Assembly: GCF_030253575.1 (NCBI RefSeq)
Contig: NC_080569.1
Span: forward strand, 23,000,001 to 23,064,000
Origin: Rhododendron vialii
Taxonomy: Eukaryota > Streptophyta > Magnoliopsida > Ericales > Ericaceae
Length of the DNA: 64,000 nucleotides
Direction: 5' to 3'
Position numbers and translations under genes: made by a program. Under the pieces are notes generated by a model, which did not search any database, had not been told where the DNA came from, and saw nothing but the letters and a program-made list of their open reading frames with translations. This document shows, one piece after another, positions 46,452 to 58,112 of this stretch (the first letter of the stretch is position 1; the number at the start of each line of letters is the position of its first letter).

Positions 46452-47143
46452 TGTGGGGCTCCATTTTGGGTGGTTCGTCCTTTTTGAGTTGTGGTTCGGG
46501 GTTAGCTCCTATCTCCTTTGCTCAATCCTGCAAAAAGAAGCACGACTAAGAGACCACACCGGAGGTTCTCCGGGATGGCCCTCCGGTGCAAGAGTCAGTT
46601 TGCTTGCAAGGCAGAGTTAGAGATTTGGAGCTAGGGTTTTGTTTGAGCATACCTCTTCCAAGAAGGCATAATGGGATATTTATAGGAAACCCTTCGCTTG
46701 ATCTCCAAGATTGCACCAACGCTTGACACGCGTCGGCTGATGTCACTGTTGCATCACGTTTAGGGTTTTGCAACCGTTTTTATGATGAGCTGGCACCTTC
46801 ACGTGCCACCATCATTGTCCTCATAACCGTTCGGATGACGTCACGACCATCATCATAGCCATGGTTGCTGTTCTGATGCGGATGAGCTGGATCGTCAGCC
46901 AAGCCATGCTCGACACCGAGCATGTTGTGGCACCTTCGGCAGCTATCCAAACGAACGTATCCTCCACCCCGAGCAGGTGTAGGGAATGAACCATGAAAGG
47001 AGGTGTGATTAGAGGAACCCTCGGCGACGGGGACCTTCGGCTACGGTTGCTGATCCGAACGTCCAAAGGGAGATGTCTTGGAGTTGAAAGTAATACTTGA
47101 TCACGCTCGGAATGGACCGAGCCATTTTGCTCGGCCTGCTACA
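46452..47143 (-). repeat. Tat element 3' LTR
   Basis: 692 bp. Near 46673-46690 it contains a TATA-type box on the minus strand (ctataaatatcc). Confidence 0.95.
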
Positions 47144-47411
47144 ATAGCCCCTCAACCCTTGCCGAGGCTCTTCACTAGGTATGGGTTCATTTAAGACTTG
47201 GCCGAGCTTGAACCTTCGGCAGATTAATCCGAGCCCCACATAAGATAACAACTGTCGAGTATTCGAACGGGTGTGTCAGTTGAAAGGACGTTTTGGCAGA
47301 CGAGGAGACGGCTAGCATGGGCAAGGGCTTCAGTTGCCACGTGTCACGTAGAGGTTGGCGAGGGGTTCGGCGGTGAAATGATGGGCTGGAAATTCGAAAA
47401 GCCCCGCCCCG

Positions 47412-47421
47412 TTTATAAATA
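47412..47421 (+). promoter_or_regulatory. TATA box of the antisense gene
   Basis: tttataaata stands ~30 bp before a CT-rich leader (tttctctctctagcgcttgg). It is well placed for an independent promoter. Confidence 0.7.
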
Positions 47422-50400
47422 CCGGTGAAGGAGGAGAGAGAAAGTTCTTCTGCACTTTCTCTCTCTAGCGCTTGGAGCTTCTCTCTCTACATTTCCATTC
47501 CAGAACTCAGCTTGAATCCAGATCCTCAACTTCAAGCCCCAAATCAACTGAAATCTTCAGGTATGTCATCGATTCTTATCGTTTTACTCTTTCTCTCGCT
47601 TTTCATGCTTATTTTCTGGGTTTTTGGAATGACTTTGGGGGTTTTTTGTACTGTATGAACAGTAGATTTCTGGGGAGAACGATGATGTTCATCCCTGAAC
47701 TCAACTTGTTCTTCCGAGCCCCCATAGGAAGTCTGGGGCTCGCCGAACGATTTCTTTTGATGGGGGTAAATAACCGAACGTTCCCCAACTCTCTTATTTT
47801 GCCGAACGTAGGGAGTCTTTATAGAAGTACCGAGCCCACTATAGGTTAGCATGTGACTCGTGAGCCGATAAGATGAACCGAACTTCCAAACGATCTTCTT
47901 TGCCGACGCAGATTTCAATAGCTTAATACCCCTTTGTTCTTTTCCTAGGTCTGGCTCATGAGGTCATCGACGTGTCATCTGACTCGGATTACTCGGAAAC
48001 CGAATCCGATCGTCAATTCCTCAGCGAACTTATCGAGTGGCGTAGGTTAAGGAATAGCCGAGCGGTTGTATCTTCTTCAACAAGGATGTCGGCAACTTCT
48101 CCAGTGTCAGACGATTCTAACGCCGAGCGTGATTACGAATACGCCGCCGATGACTTCCTCACGGAGCCCGAGATAAGCTTCTCGCCAGAAACCCAATCCG
48201 AAACCGAGCCACAAGTCGGGCAAGAAGCCAAGTCCAGGCTTATGTCAGGAGCCGAAGCTTCGACATCGGTTTTAAGCGACACCGACCTTTTTGACAAGGG
48301 CTTGCTATGCCCCTACGCTCATTATTTCAGCGGCAGCCCTGGGGAGTACGAAGCCTTCCGAATGAAATACAACATTCCCGCGGATGTTCTGCTTCATAGA
48401 GTCAAGAGCACTGACATAAAAGACCATAGGGATCACCGTCCCGAGCATATAACCGTGCCTTTAATGGCCATTTGTGAGGCCGAGCTTCGGTTCCCAATTC
48501 ACCCCTTCCTTAGGGAAATTCTTTGGAAATTCAATTTAGCCCCCCATCAACTCGCGATCAACAGTTACCGAATCATTATGTCGGTAATTGCCTTGATCGA
48601 GAGTCAAGATTTGGATTTTACGCCGACGGACCTCTTTTTCACATACACCATGTCTAGACACGGGAAATCTGGCCGTCGGTATTTGTCGACGCGTCCCAAA
48701 AAGCAGCCTCTGATAAACGGACTTTCGGATACCGACAAATGGGCTGACTTTTACCTCGAAGTGCATGGAAACTTCGAGTTCGGCGACGGTCTCCGTCGGT
48801 TCACCGTTCCGAAAGTGGCTGATACAAGAGGTGATCAGACCGAACGTGCTTAAGTCATTTATTGCATTCTACTTTTGTCTTCTTTTCTGCTGAGGGTATT
48901 TCTTGAATTGCTGTTTTTTTTTTTTTTTTTTTTGCAGAGCTTGGCCCTATTTCCAAGGGACTTAACACCAACTCTCGGGAGAAGGCGACCGAGACGCTGC
49001 TTGCCCAGGTTTGCCGTCACGCTCCGACCCTTCTTGAATACCGACCCTCCTACAAAGGTGTACTTAGGAGGAAGGAGAAAGGGAAAGAGGTCGCCCAGAG
49101 CAATAAAAAGGCACCCAGTACTCCAGCTGCCGAGACTGTACAAAAGAAGAAGGGAAATTCCAACGCCGCCGGAATTAAAAAGAAGAGGCAACAAGGAGGG
49201 GTGAGATTGCCGAAGATTGGATTTACAGCAGAGGAGTGGCTTACTCCGTTTGATTCTGCCGAACTTCCCCAATCCTCCTTCGAAGACATGTCAAGAAGGA
49301 ACATTCCAAGGCCCGTGATCCCAACGAAGACGGCTAATCCTGGCCGAAGCCGAAGCTCTACCGAGCAGCATAGTCAGAAGGAGAAGAGACAGAAAACGTC
49401 AGAGGACGTTGTTCTGCCGAACATCTCACAACCCGTGCCTCTTGACACTCTTCAAGCCCCTTCAACAAAGGATCAGGGGAATTTGGTTGAACCTCACATT
49501 GATCTTACCGATCCAGCCACCGAGGCCGCCGTCCGTCGCCAGTTCAGCCCTTCATATACGATGCCTGATGGCAGGGTTCTCCTTCAGAACGACTCAGTAA
49601 AAGAAGAGCCGAACCTTGCCATCACGCTTCTGAGGGGGCTGGCCCTGCCGAGGGATTATGATCAGGTTCCAACCGAGCTCCTTCCAAGGCTGGGTGAGAT
49701 GTGTTCTCATCTTGTTCAGGTTTGTTCCCTTCTTTCTTTCCTCCATCTTTTCCCTGTTTATTTCCTATCTCCTCCTTTTTTTTTTACTTTGCTCTTTTGA
49801 TTAGGCTGGGCAGGCTGCACTGAAGGCGTATGACAAAGCTTCTAAGGTCTCTGCCGAACGAGAGAGGTATAGGTCTGACCGAGATTCTTGGCGAACCAAG
49901 TTTAGGATCTCGGAGCAATAGGTCAAGGATGAGGAGGTCGAGATGGAGAGGTTAAAGAAGGAACTTGCTGAAGCTAGAGCCGCTGCCGAGACTGCTGAGG
50001 CCGAGGTGATAAAGCTGAAGGATGAGGAGAAAGAGAAGATTACATCTGCCGACGCCCGTGGTTATGAGGCCGGGATCCAGAGAGCCGCCTTAGAATACAC
50101 CCAGGTTGCTCATAAAATGGTCAACGACGAACTTGAAGTTCGGTTACCGGACTTCTTCAAGCTGGGATATGCTGCCGGTGCTGACGCCATGGCTGGTGTT
50201 ATGGCGATTCAGCCTGAGTCAGGTTTTCTGAAGCAACTTCCCGAGCCGGCTGTACCTGACCTTGACCTTCCATACACCGAGGAGGAGTGTCAACCTCTTC
50301 CTCCAGAGGATGACGATGAAGAGATGGCCGAAGCGGCTGTGGCTAATCCTCAGGGGAAGGCTGGAGGAGATGAGGACCATCCCGAGGCTCAGGACAAGGC

Positions 50401-50422
50401 TGCTGAAGATACCCCAGTTTAG
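47412..50422 (+). CDS. Antisense gene of the Tat element (Transposase_28 / 'putative gypsy type' family)
   Basis: It is transcribed opposite to gag-pol, between pol and the 3' LTR, the place where Tat-lineage elements such as Grande and Retand carry an antisense gene. A TATA box lies at 47412-47421. Coding blocks at 47950-48853, 48938-49720 and 49806-50422 are bordered by intron-like GT/AG junctions, including a long T-run before the acceptor at ~48937. The first block has an acidic Ser-rich N-terminus and the Transposase_28 core (FPIHPFLREILWKFNLAPHQ; INSYRIIMSVIALI). The last block is coiled-coil (AEARAAAETAEAEVIKLKDE) with an acidic end. It is treated as part of the fossil element; it may not be fully open. 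The function of this family is unknown despite its name. Confidence 0.7.
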
Positions 50423-50699
50423 GATTTCCCTTAGGCTTTTATTTTGTTTTTAAGGTATTTTGAACTTTGCTTTTGGACTGGATGGCACCGAACATTTGGG
50501 ATTTTGCCATGCCAGATGTAATAGTTTTAAGGGGGTCGGCATCAAACATTTCACTAAGCCGAGCCCTCTTCGTAGGAGTTTTTTGAATTCCAAGTTTATG
50601 TTTAAATGGTGACTTAGAAGGAATTCTCAACTTTGTTACTGCACTGAATTTTTCTCCATGCCTTAGAAATTTTTCCTGATTTTGGCTGCCGAGGGTTAA

Positions 50700-51130
50700 G
50701 CAACCTTGGCTTGCTTTGAAAGTTTTGATAGTTACTCATGATAGCCCCTACTTTGGTGTAAGGCTCGGCTCATAATGCCAGTCTTATGCCAAGGTAATGG
50801 GTAGAGTAATTGTTTGATGTGGCCATTTAGTTCAAGTCAAATTATGAACATAGCCGTACTGAGGATAAACTTTCAAGTTCATCTATTGCTTTCTGTTTGG
50901 ACTTTAAGTTGTCCGAATTGTTTATGATTTACTCAAAACAGCCCCAATGCTGGTATAAGGCTCGGCTCAAAATGCCAGCCTTGTAACAAGGCAATATGTT
51001 AAGTAAATGCTCTAAGTGTGGACATTGCCGAATCAATTTGTTTAATCGAGTTGTGGCTGGAAATCAAATTGTTCGAGCCATAATCATGTTTGCACTAAAG
51101 AAATCCGAACGTAGCTGTAATTGTTAGAAT
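50700..51130. repeat. ~200-bp tandem repeat pair in the Tat spacer
   Basis: The blocks taaggctcggctca...aatgccag recur at about 50759 and 50957 with similar surroundings (agcccc before; caaggcaat or caaggtaat after). This spacer separates the antisense gene from pol and has no coding signal. Confidence 0.7.
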
Positions 51131-51310
51131 ACCGAGCTTATAGCGATTGATGTTTGAATCATTGTAATCAAATATAGAGAACACTGATGCTTCAGAAGTA
51201 GGAGAGGCTTTTCATTAAATAAAAGATGGTCAAAACAAGTACAGCATTGTTGTATGAGAAAAGTAATAGTCTTGAGGGCTTTTGTGATAGATTGAGACTG
51301 ATGAGAGACT

Positions 51311-54300
51311 TCAAAGGTAGGCCTTCCTGAGGTTCAGAGCGTTCCAGGGGTTCTCAATTTCCCTTCCCTCTTTGTCTTCTAACTTGTACGAGCCGTGGCC
51401 GACCTCTTTAATCACCCTGTAGGGTCCTTCCCAATTTGGTTTGAATTTTGTCTTTTGATTGGCTCGGACAACCTTTCTCCAAACCCAGTCATCGGTTCTG
51501 AACTTCTTAAGCCTTACGCTTCGATTGTAGCCCCGAGCGACTTCTTGCTGATAGTTGGCTAACTTGAGCTGAGCGTCGTCTCGCTTTTCTTCGGCTAAGA
51601 TTAGCTCGGTTGCCACTGCATCATTGTTAGATTCTAGATCAAAAGTTTCGGTACGCAGGGTCGGGAACTTTGATTCCAATGGTATGACAGCCTCCATGCC
51701 GAAGGCCATTGCAAAGGGAGTTTGGCCAGTGGAGCGTCTGGGAGTGGAGCGATAGGCCCAAAGGACCCTAGGCAGTTCCTCGGCCCATTTTCCTCGTTTT
51801 GAGTCAAGCCGATGTTTGATGCCCGCGCGAACAGTTTTGTTAGTGGCCTCGGCCTGGCCGTTGCCCTGGGGGTAGGATGGGGTTGAATTGAAGAATCTAA
51901 TTCCGAACTCAGCATAGAGCCCAGTTAACTCTTTTCCAACGAATTGGGAGCCATTATCTGACACAATTGCATAAGGCACGCCGAACCTTGTGACGATGTT
52001 TCTCCAAACGAATCGCCGAACGTCTGTTTCAGTTGTTGTGACTAACGGCTCCGCTTCCACCCACTTTGAAAAGTAATCCGTTGCAGTGATTAAAAACTTG
52101 AAGCCCCCAGGGGCAGTTGGAAGTTTGCCTACTATATCCAAGCCCCACTGAGCAAAAGGCCATGGACTAGTGATAGGTTTGAGAGATTAAGCGGGTTGCC
52201 TTGGTATGGGGGAGAAAAGTTGGCAAGGCTTGCACTTTTTGACCACTTCTTCATAATCCTTCTTCATTCCTTTCCAGAAGTATCCCTGACTGAGAGCTCT
52301 TTGGCATAGGGAACGTCCGCCAGAGTGACAACCGCAGCTGCCAGAGTGGAGCTCGGTTAAAATAATTGGGACCTCGGTTGGGTGAACGACTCGGAGATAT
52401 GGCCCGGTGAAGCTTTTCCTGTATAGTTGGCCGAGCTCAGAGATCCAGTGGTAGGCTGCTTTGCTGCGTACACGGTGGGCTTCCTTTTTGTCAGAGGGAA
52501 GAGTATCATCCTTGAGGAACGAGATGATTTCATCCATCCAACTTGGGCCGAGGGAAATGTTGTATACTTCTTCCGATACTTCAAAGCTCGGCTGGTGAAT
52601 CTCGCCGAGGCTGATGTGTCGGTATTCAGATGCTTTGCTTGCCGAGGCCAAACTTGCAAGAGCATCGGCATGAGCATTGTTCTCTCTGTTGATCTGTTCG
52701 ATTTGGAATCCTTTGAACCCTCGGATTAGCTCTAGAGCGGTAGCTTGATACTTAATCATTCTTGGGTCCCGAGCTTCATAATCACCTGTTATTTGATTGA
52801 CGATCAGCTGAGAGTCGCAGAACACTTGTAAATCTTCAACTTGTAAACTTGCCGCGGCTCGGAGGCCAGCAAGCAAAGCTTCATATTCGGCTTCGTTGTT
52901 TGTGGCTTGGAAGTTGATTGTGATAGCACTTTCATGAAGGACGCCACAAGGGTTTACAAGAACAACCCCTGCGCCCGAGCCATTGCTGTTTGATGCCCCG
53001 TCAACATGCAATTTCCAAACGTCTCCGCTAAATAAGTTCCAAACTTTCCGAGCCTCTTGTTGTTCTAGCATCCCATAATTAGGCTTGACCAATGTTTCCT
53101 CGTCCAGGCTTCCAGGGGTGAACTCAGGGATAAAGTCTGCCAATACTTGTGCCTTGATTGCAGTTCGAGGCTCAAAGTGGATATCAAAATTTGCTAATTC
53201 GACCGCCCACTGAGATACTCTGCTTGATAGATCAGCTTTCCTCAAGAGATTTTTAAGTGGAAACTCCGTGAGAACTATGATGGGGTGCTCTTGAAAATAA
53301 GGGAGCAATTTTCGAGCTGTTGTAACCAATGCTAGAAGGAGCTTCTCCAGTGGCAGATATCTAGTCTGTGCCGGGAGCAAGGTTCGGCTAGAAAAGTAGA
53401 TTGGTTGGTCTTCAAGGCCTTCCCGTCGGACAAGTGCCGAGCTCACGGCGTGTGGAGAGACAGCTAGATAGAGATGAAGAGTTTCGAAAGCTACTGGTTT
53501 GACAAGAAGAGGGGCCGAACTGAGATAAGATTTCAGCTCGGCGAGGGCTGCATCACAATCTTCCGTCCACTTGAAACTTCGTCGGCTTTGCTTCTTAAGC
53601 GTTTGGAAGAAGACATGGCATTTATCCGACGAGCGGCTGATAAACCTGTTGAGAGCCGCTGCCATCCCAGTTAGCTTCTGAATTTCCCGAGGAGTTGATG
53701 GTGGTTTCAATTGCTGAATAGCTGAGATCTGGTTCGGATCTGCTTCGATACCACGCCGAGTAACCAAATAGCCGAGGAACTTCCCGGAGCTAACTCCAAA
53801 GGCGCATTTGTCGGCATTAAGCCGTAGCTTGTGCTTCTTCAATATTGCAAAGACCTCGGCAAGATGAGAGAGGTGATTCTCGACCTTTAGACTTTTCACC
53901 ACCATATCGTCAATATAAGCCTCCATGATTTTTCCGATGAGAATTCCGAACAACAGGTATACCATTCTTTGGAATGTGGCACCCGCATTCTTAAGGCCGA
54001 ACGGCATAACCAGGTAGCAGAAGAGGCCTCTGGGTGTGATGAATGCCGTCTTTTCCATGTCGTCGGGATCCATGGCTATCTGGTGGTAACCTCGGTAAGC
54101 ATCCAAGAAACTCAGCCGAGCATGACCCGCCGTTGCATCTACCAATTGATCAATTTTTGGAAGGGGAAGACAGTCTTTCAGACAAGCATCATTCAAGTTG
54201 GTGTAGTCCACGCAAACTCTCCATTTCCCATTCTTCTTTTTCACCACCACAGGGTTTGCGAGCCAGGTGGGGTATTGTACTTCTTTGATGGCGCCAGCCT

Positions 54301-55659
54301 CGAGGACTTTGCCGACTTCTTCATTTACTGCGTCGGCGTGAATGCTGGCCGACCGCCGAGGCTTCTGAATCGCAGGCTTTGCTGATTTTGAAACTTTGAG
54401 GGAGTGCTGGATGAGCTTTGGGTCAATGCCTGGCATTTCGTACGGCGTCCATGCAAAAACTTCGATGTTGCTTTTGAGGAACTGCAAGGTTTCTTCACTC
54501 TCGTCTTGGGATAGACCAGCGCCGAGCATGAAATAACGTGATGCATCCTCGTTAAGAGGGAATTTGATAAGATCCTCAATTGATTTCTCTTCAGGAAGAG
54601 ATCCGACGTCTTCGAGAACTGGTTTGTCAGGGACTTCAACCCAATGTATTCTTTTGGAGCTCGATGACTTTCCAATGGCCGAGACGTAACACTGTTTGGC
54701 TTGTAACTGATCTCCAAATAGGTCTTCTTGTTTGCCGTTAGCGTCGATGTACCTGACCACTTGATGGTAGGTTGAGGCGACGGCCTTGATTGAATGGAGC
54801 CAATTTCGGCCAAGGATTGCGTTGTATGGGCTCGGTGCATCTACAACAACGAATTCTTGATTAGAAGCAACCGAGCCCGTAACGACGGGGAGGGTAATCC
54901 TTCCGAGAGGCCAAACTGAAGTGCCACGAAACCAATTAATGGGACTTCTGCTGGTAATAGGCATGACTGTGGTATTTTGAGCTCGTTAAAGAGAGATAGA
55001 TACATCACTTCTACCGAGCTTCCTTGATCAATAAGCACCCTTTTGACCGAGTGAGTTGAGATTTGGAGTGTGACCACCAGAGCGTCGCAATGTGGAGTTT
55101 GGATGCGTTGAAGATCTTGCTCGGTAAATGAGATTGACCAGGGACGCTCGAGCATTTTGACTCTTTTTGGAGCACGATCGATGGAAAAAACTTGGGTAAC
55201 ATTCTCAGCTTTGACAAGCTCTCGGCGAAGCTGTTTTGCTGCCTCCTTTGTTGTTGACCCATGAATAACGTTGATTACTCCGACTGGTCGTGGAATGAGG
55301 TTTTGTCCACCAGCGTTCGGCTGTCTCCTCGGCGTCTTTGTCCAATCGATATGATCATCAAAAAGTCCTTGTGCCGCTAGATTTTCCAAAAGTGCCTTAT
55401 ACGGAGCGCAAGCCGTGGTGTAATGCCCGAGCTCGTTATGGTACGAGCATCTCTTTCGATTGTTGTTATTGCCTTCTTCTGTGTTCAATTTGGGAGGGTT
55501 CGGCCAAACAAAGAACGGTTCCCTCTCAATCGTACGGAGGAGGAAATAAATTGGCTCTTTGAAAACTGTGGTTTCAGCTATATAGTCATGAGCTTTCGGC
55601 CCCTTTTTGTCTGCTACCTTGACTGTGTTGACCTGCTTCTTCGGCTGGACAGCGACCAC
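51311..55659 (-). pseudogene. Tat pol region: protease, RT, two RNase H, integrase (fossil)
   Basis: Read leftwards: a zinc knuckle-like region, aspartic-protease-like block (VLIDQGSSVEVMYL), reverse transcriptase (FLDAYRGYHQI, YIDDMVVKS), the usual gypsy RNase H (YFSSRTLLPAQTRYLPLEK), a second archaeal-type RNase H (LHVDGASNSNGSGAGVVL; NNEAEYEALLAGL), HHCC integrase finger (CQLF block) and integrase core (ATDYFSKWVEAEPL; VSDNGSQFVG). The dual RNase H is a hallmark of the Tat lineage. Confidence 0.92.
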
Positions 55660-55719
55660 AGGCTTCGGTGGCGCGATTTGGGGCGTGGGAACATGAAGGC
55701 TTTGAGGTACAATTGAGTT

Positions 55720-57404
55720 CTATCCTCCTTGGAGTTCTCGCTCGGCGAGGAACTCTTCGTAGGTGCAGAACTGTTCTACCGTCCTCATTAGCTCGTTCAT
55801 TCCATGAGGCGCCCTTATTGCCAGCTCATCCAAGATCTTGCTTCCAGTTTCCAAACCATTCTTAAAATTCCTTGCCGCCCAGTATTGATCAACACCGGGT
55901 ATCTCGTTAAACAACTGCCAGTAACGTTCGGCATACTTCCGAAGCGTTTCGCCGGGCCTCTTTCTCATCTGTGCCAAGGCATCTTCTTCCTTGGCTTGCT
56001 TGTTGCTAGTGATGAACCGATAGTTAAAGCTCTTTCAAGCTCTTTGAAACTATGGATCGATCCAGCCTCTAATTGGTTGAACCAAAGCAAGCCGAGGCGC
56101 CCAAGACTTGAGGGGAATGCTTTACACATGATGGCATCGTCGTCGGTGACACACGAGATGGTGCTTCTGTAACTGATGAGATGGGTGTATGCCTCGGTCG
56201 TGCTGGGATCGAACTTCTGAAACTTTGGGAGATGTAGACCTAGCTTCGGCAACGTGGCTTGGATCTTTGCCGAGAAGGGTGATTCTGTCAGCTTTTTCAA
56301 TTGGTACTCGTGGGTTGGCCGAGGGGGAAGACCTTCCCGAGCGTTTCGAAACTTCTTTGATGCTCGGAATTCTTGTTCCCTTTGTTTTCCTTCGTTCTCA
56401 TCCTGCCGACGTTGAAATCCCCTCTCCTTCTTCTCTATGGGGACCTTTCTGTACTCTTCTTCTGGAAGATTTTCAGTATGGTAAACCCTTCGTTGGCTAG
56501 GGCGATCGTCTTGCCGAACGACGACACTTACACTCCTTTCACGGTTTAACCTCCGAGTGCTTACTGAATTTGTTGCTCGTCCTTCGTGGGCCTTTTCCCG
56601 AGGGACTTCATCATGTTCGATCCGATGGCTCTGGGGACCTTTCCCGTTTCTTCTCGGCGTTCGGCTTCTTTGCCGTTCGGATTTGTACGGGATGAGAGCC
56701 TGATCGTTGTCTTGGAATCCCACGGTATCGTAGCTTTGGGAGCCCTGGGAGTATTCGTCTCCAGCCGATGAACTTGAGAAAACAGTATGCGGGCTCCCCT
56801 CTCGCTGTCCTTCTCCGCCTCTATGTCCCGCACCATTGCCGAGACGTTTATGAACTGGTGAGAGCTGCTGCCTAAGGCGAGCGCTATCCCCAGTTCGATG
56901 GTCTGTCAATAGTGGGTCCAGGCGGTCGTGGACTGAAATTCTTTTTGGCCGCGCATCAACACCCAAAGGAGGAGGGGGTGGCAGATTTCCTCTCTGGCGC
57001 CGACCCTGAGATCCGGAGTGGGATGCCGTTGGAAATTCTTTGGCCTTAATTTTTTCGATTTCCATTCGTAGGAGGGCTACATCAGCGTTGGTCTGTTCTT
57101 GTTGCTGTTCTAGCATTTGTACGTATGCTAGAGCATCTTCACTCAGGCCCACTGGACGTTGGATGGAAGAGCTCACGCCTGGAGGAGTAAATCCTGGAGG
57201 GTGAGATGGGGAGGCAGCGTTGATACCAGTTTCAGAGGTGATGTGCAAAGAGGAACTGAGGGGTTGAAAGAGAGGCGGTGGTGGTGGCGCTCCGCCCATT
57301 GTTCTTTGGAGGAGACTGGTGGAGATCTCGAGAGGTGAAGTTTTTAGGTACGAACGAGGCGGTCGAGGTGGAGGAGCCGCCGTGGATCTGAGAATCAAGC
57401 TCAC
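55720..57404 (-). pseudogene. Tat gag region (fossil)
   Basis: Starts close to the primer-binding site with a Pro-rich N-terminus and a coiled stretch (LEQQQEQTNADVALLRMEIE), then an Arg/Ser-rich middle, then the retrotransposon gag domain (YTHLISYRSTISCVTDDDAI; RKRPGETLRKYAERYWQLFN). Family identity is clear. Confidence 0.85.
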
Positions 57405-57420
57405 GTCAGGTTCACCAAAT

Positions 57421-58112
57421 TGTGGGGCTCCATTTTGGGTGGTTCGTCCTTTTTGAGTTGTGGTTCGGGGTTAGCTCCTATCTCCTTTGCTCAATCCTGC
57501 AAAAAGAAGCACGACTAAGAGACCACACCGGAGGTTCTCCGGGATGGCCCTCCGGTGCAAGAGTCAGTTTGCTTGCAAGGTAGAGTTAGAGATTTGGAGC
57601 TAGGGTTTTGTTTAAGCGTACCTCTTCCAAGAAGGCATAATGGGATATTTATAGGAAACCCTTCGCTTGATCTCCAAGATTGCACCAACGCTTGACACGC
57701 GTCGGCTGATGTCACTGTTGCATCACGTTTAGGGTTTTGCAACCGTTTTTATGATGAGCTGGCACCTTCACGTGCCACCATCATTGTCCTCATAACCGTT
57801 CGGATGACGTCACGACCATCATCATAGCCATGGTTGCTGTTCTGATGCGGATGAGCTGGATCGTCAGCCAAGCCATGCTCGACACCGAGCATGTTGTGGC
57901 ACCTTCGGCAGCTATCCAAACGAACGTATCCTCCACCCCGAGCAGGTGTAGGGAATGAACCATGAAAGGAGGTGTGATTAGAGGAACCCTCGGCGACGGG
58001 GACCTTCGGCTACGGTTGCTGATCCGAACGTCCAAAGAGAGATGTCTTGGAGTTGAAAGTAATACTTGATCACGCTCAGAATGGACCGAGCCATTTTGCT
58101 CGGCCTGCTACA
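57421..58112 (-). repeat. Tat element 5' LTR
   Basis: 692 bp, same length as the partner LTR and five substitutions away. It holds the promoter for the gag-pol transcript. Confidence 0.95.

Larger units (their letters stand above)
46452..58112 (-). mobile_element. Ty3/gypsy LTR retrotransposon, Tat lineage, 11.66 kb, with antisense gene
   Basis: The two LTRs are 692 bp each (46452-47143 and 57421-58112) with TGTGGGG...CTACA ends. The 5-bp duplication ctttc flanks the element (46447-46451, 58113-58117). A G-rich polypurine tract abuts the left (3') LTR and a tggtgaacc-type primer-binding site abuts the right (5') LTR. Gag, protease, reverse transcriptase, two RNase H domains and integrase follow in gypsy order on the minus strand. 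The second, archaeal-type RNase H and the antisense gene near the 3' LTR mark the Tat/Ogre/Retand lineage. The LTRs differ at five sites, all transitions (~0.7%), so insertion is recent. It is nearly whole, with only a few breaks. Confidence 0.95.

Noticed and set aside
46546-47066. Pair of short minus-strand proteins repeated at 57515-58035
   Set aside because: They are frames within the two LTRs of the Tat element, identical because the LTRs are.
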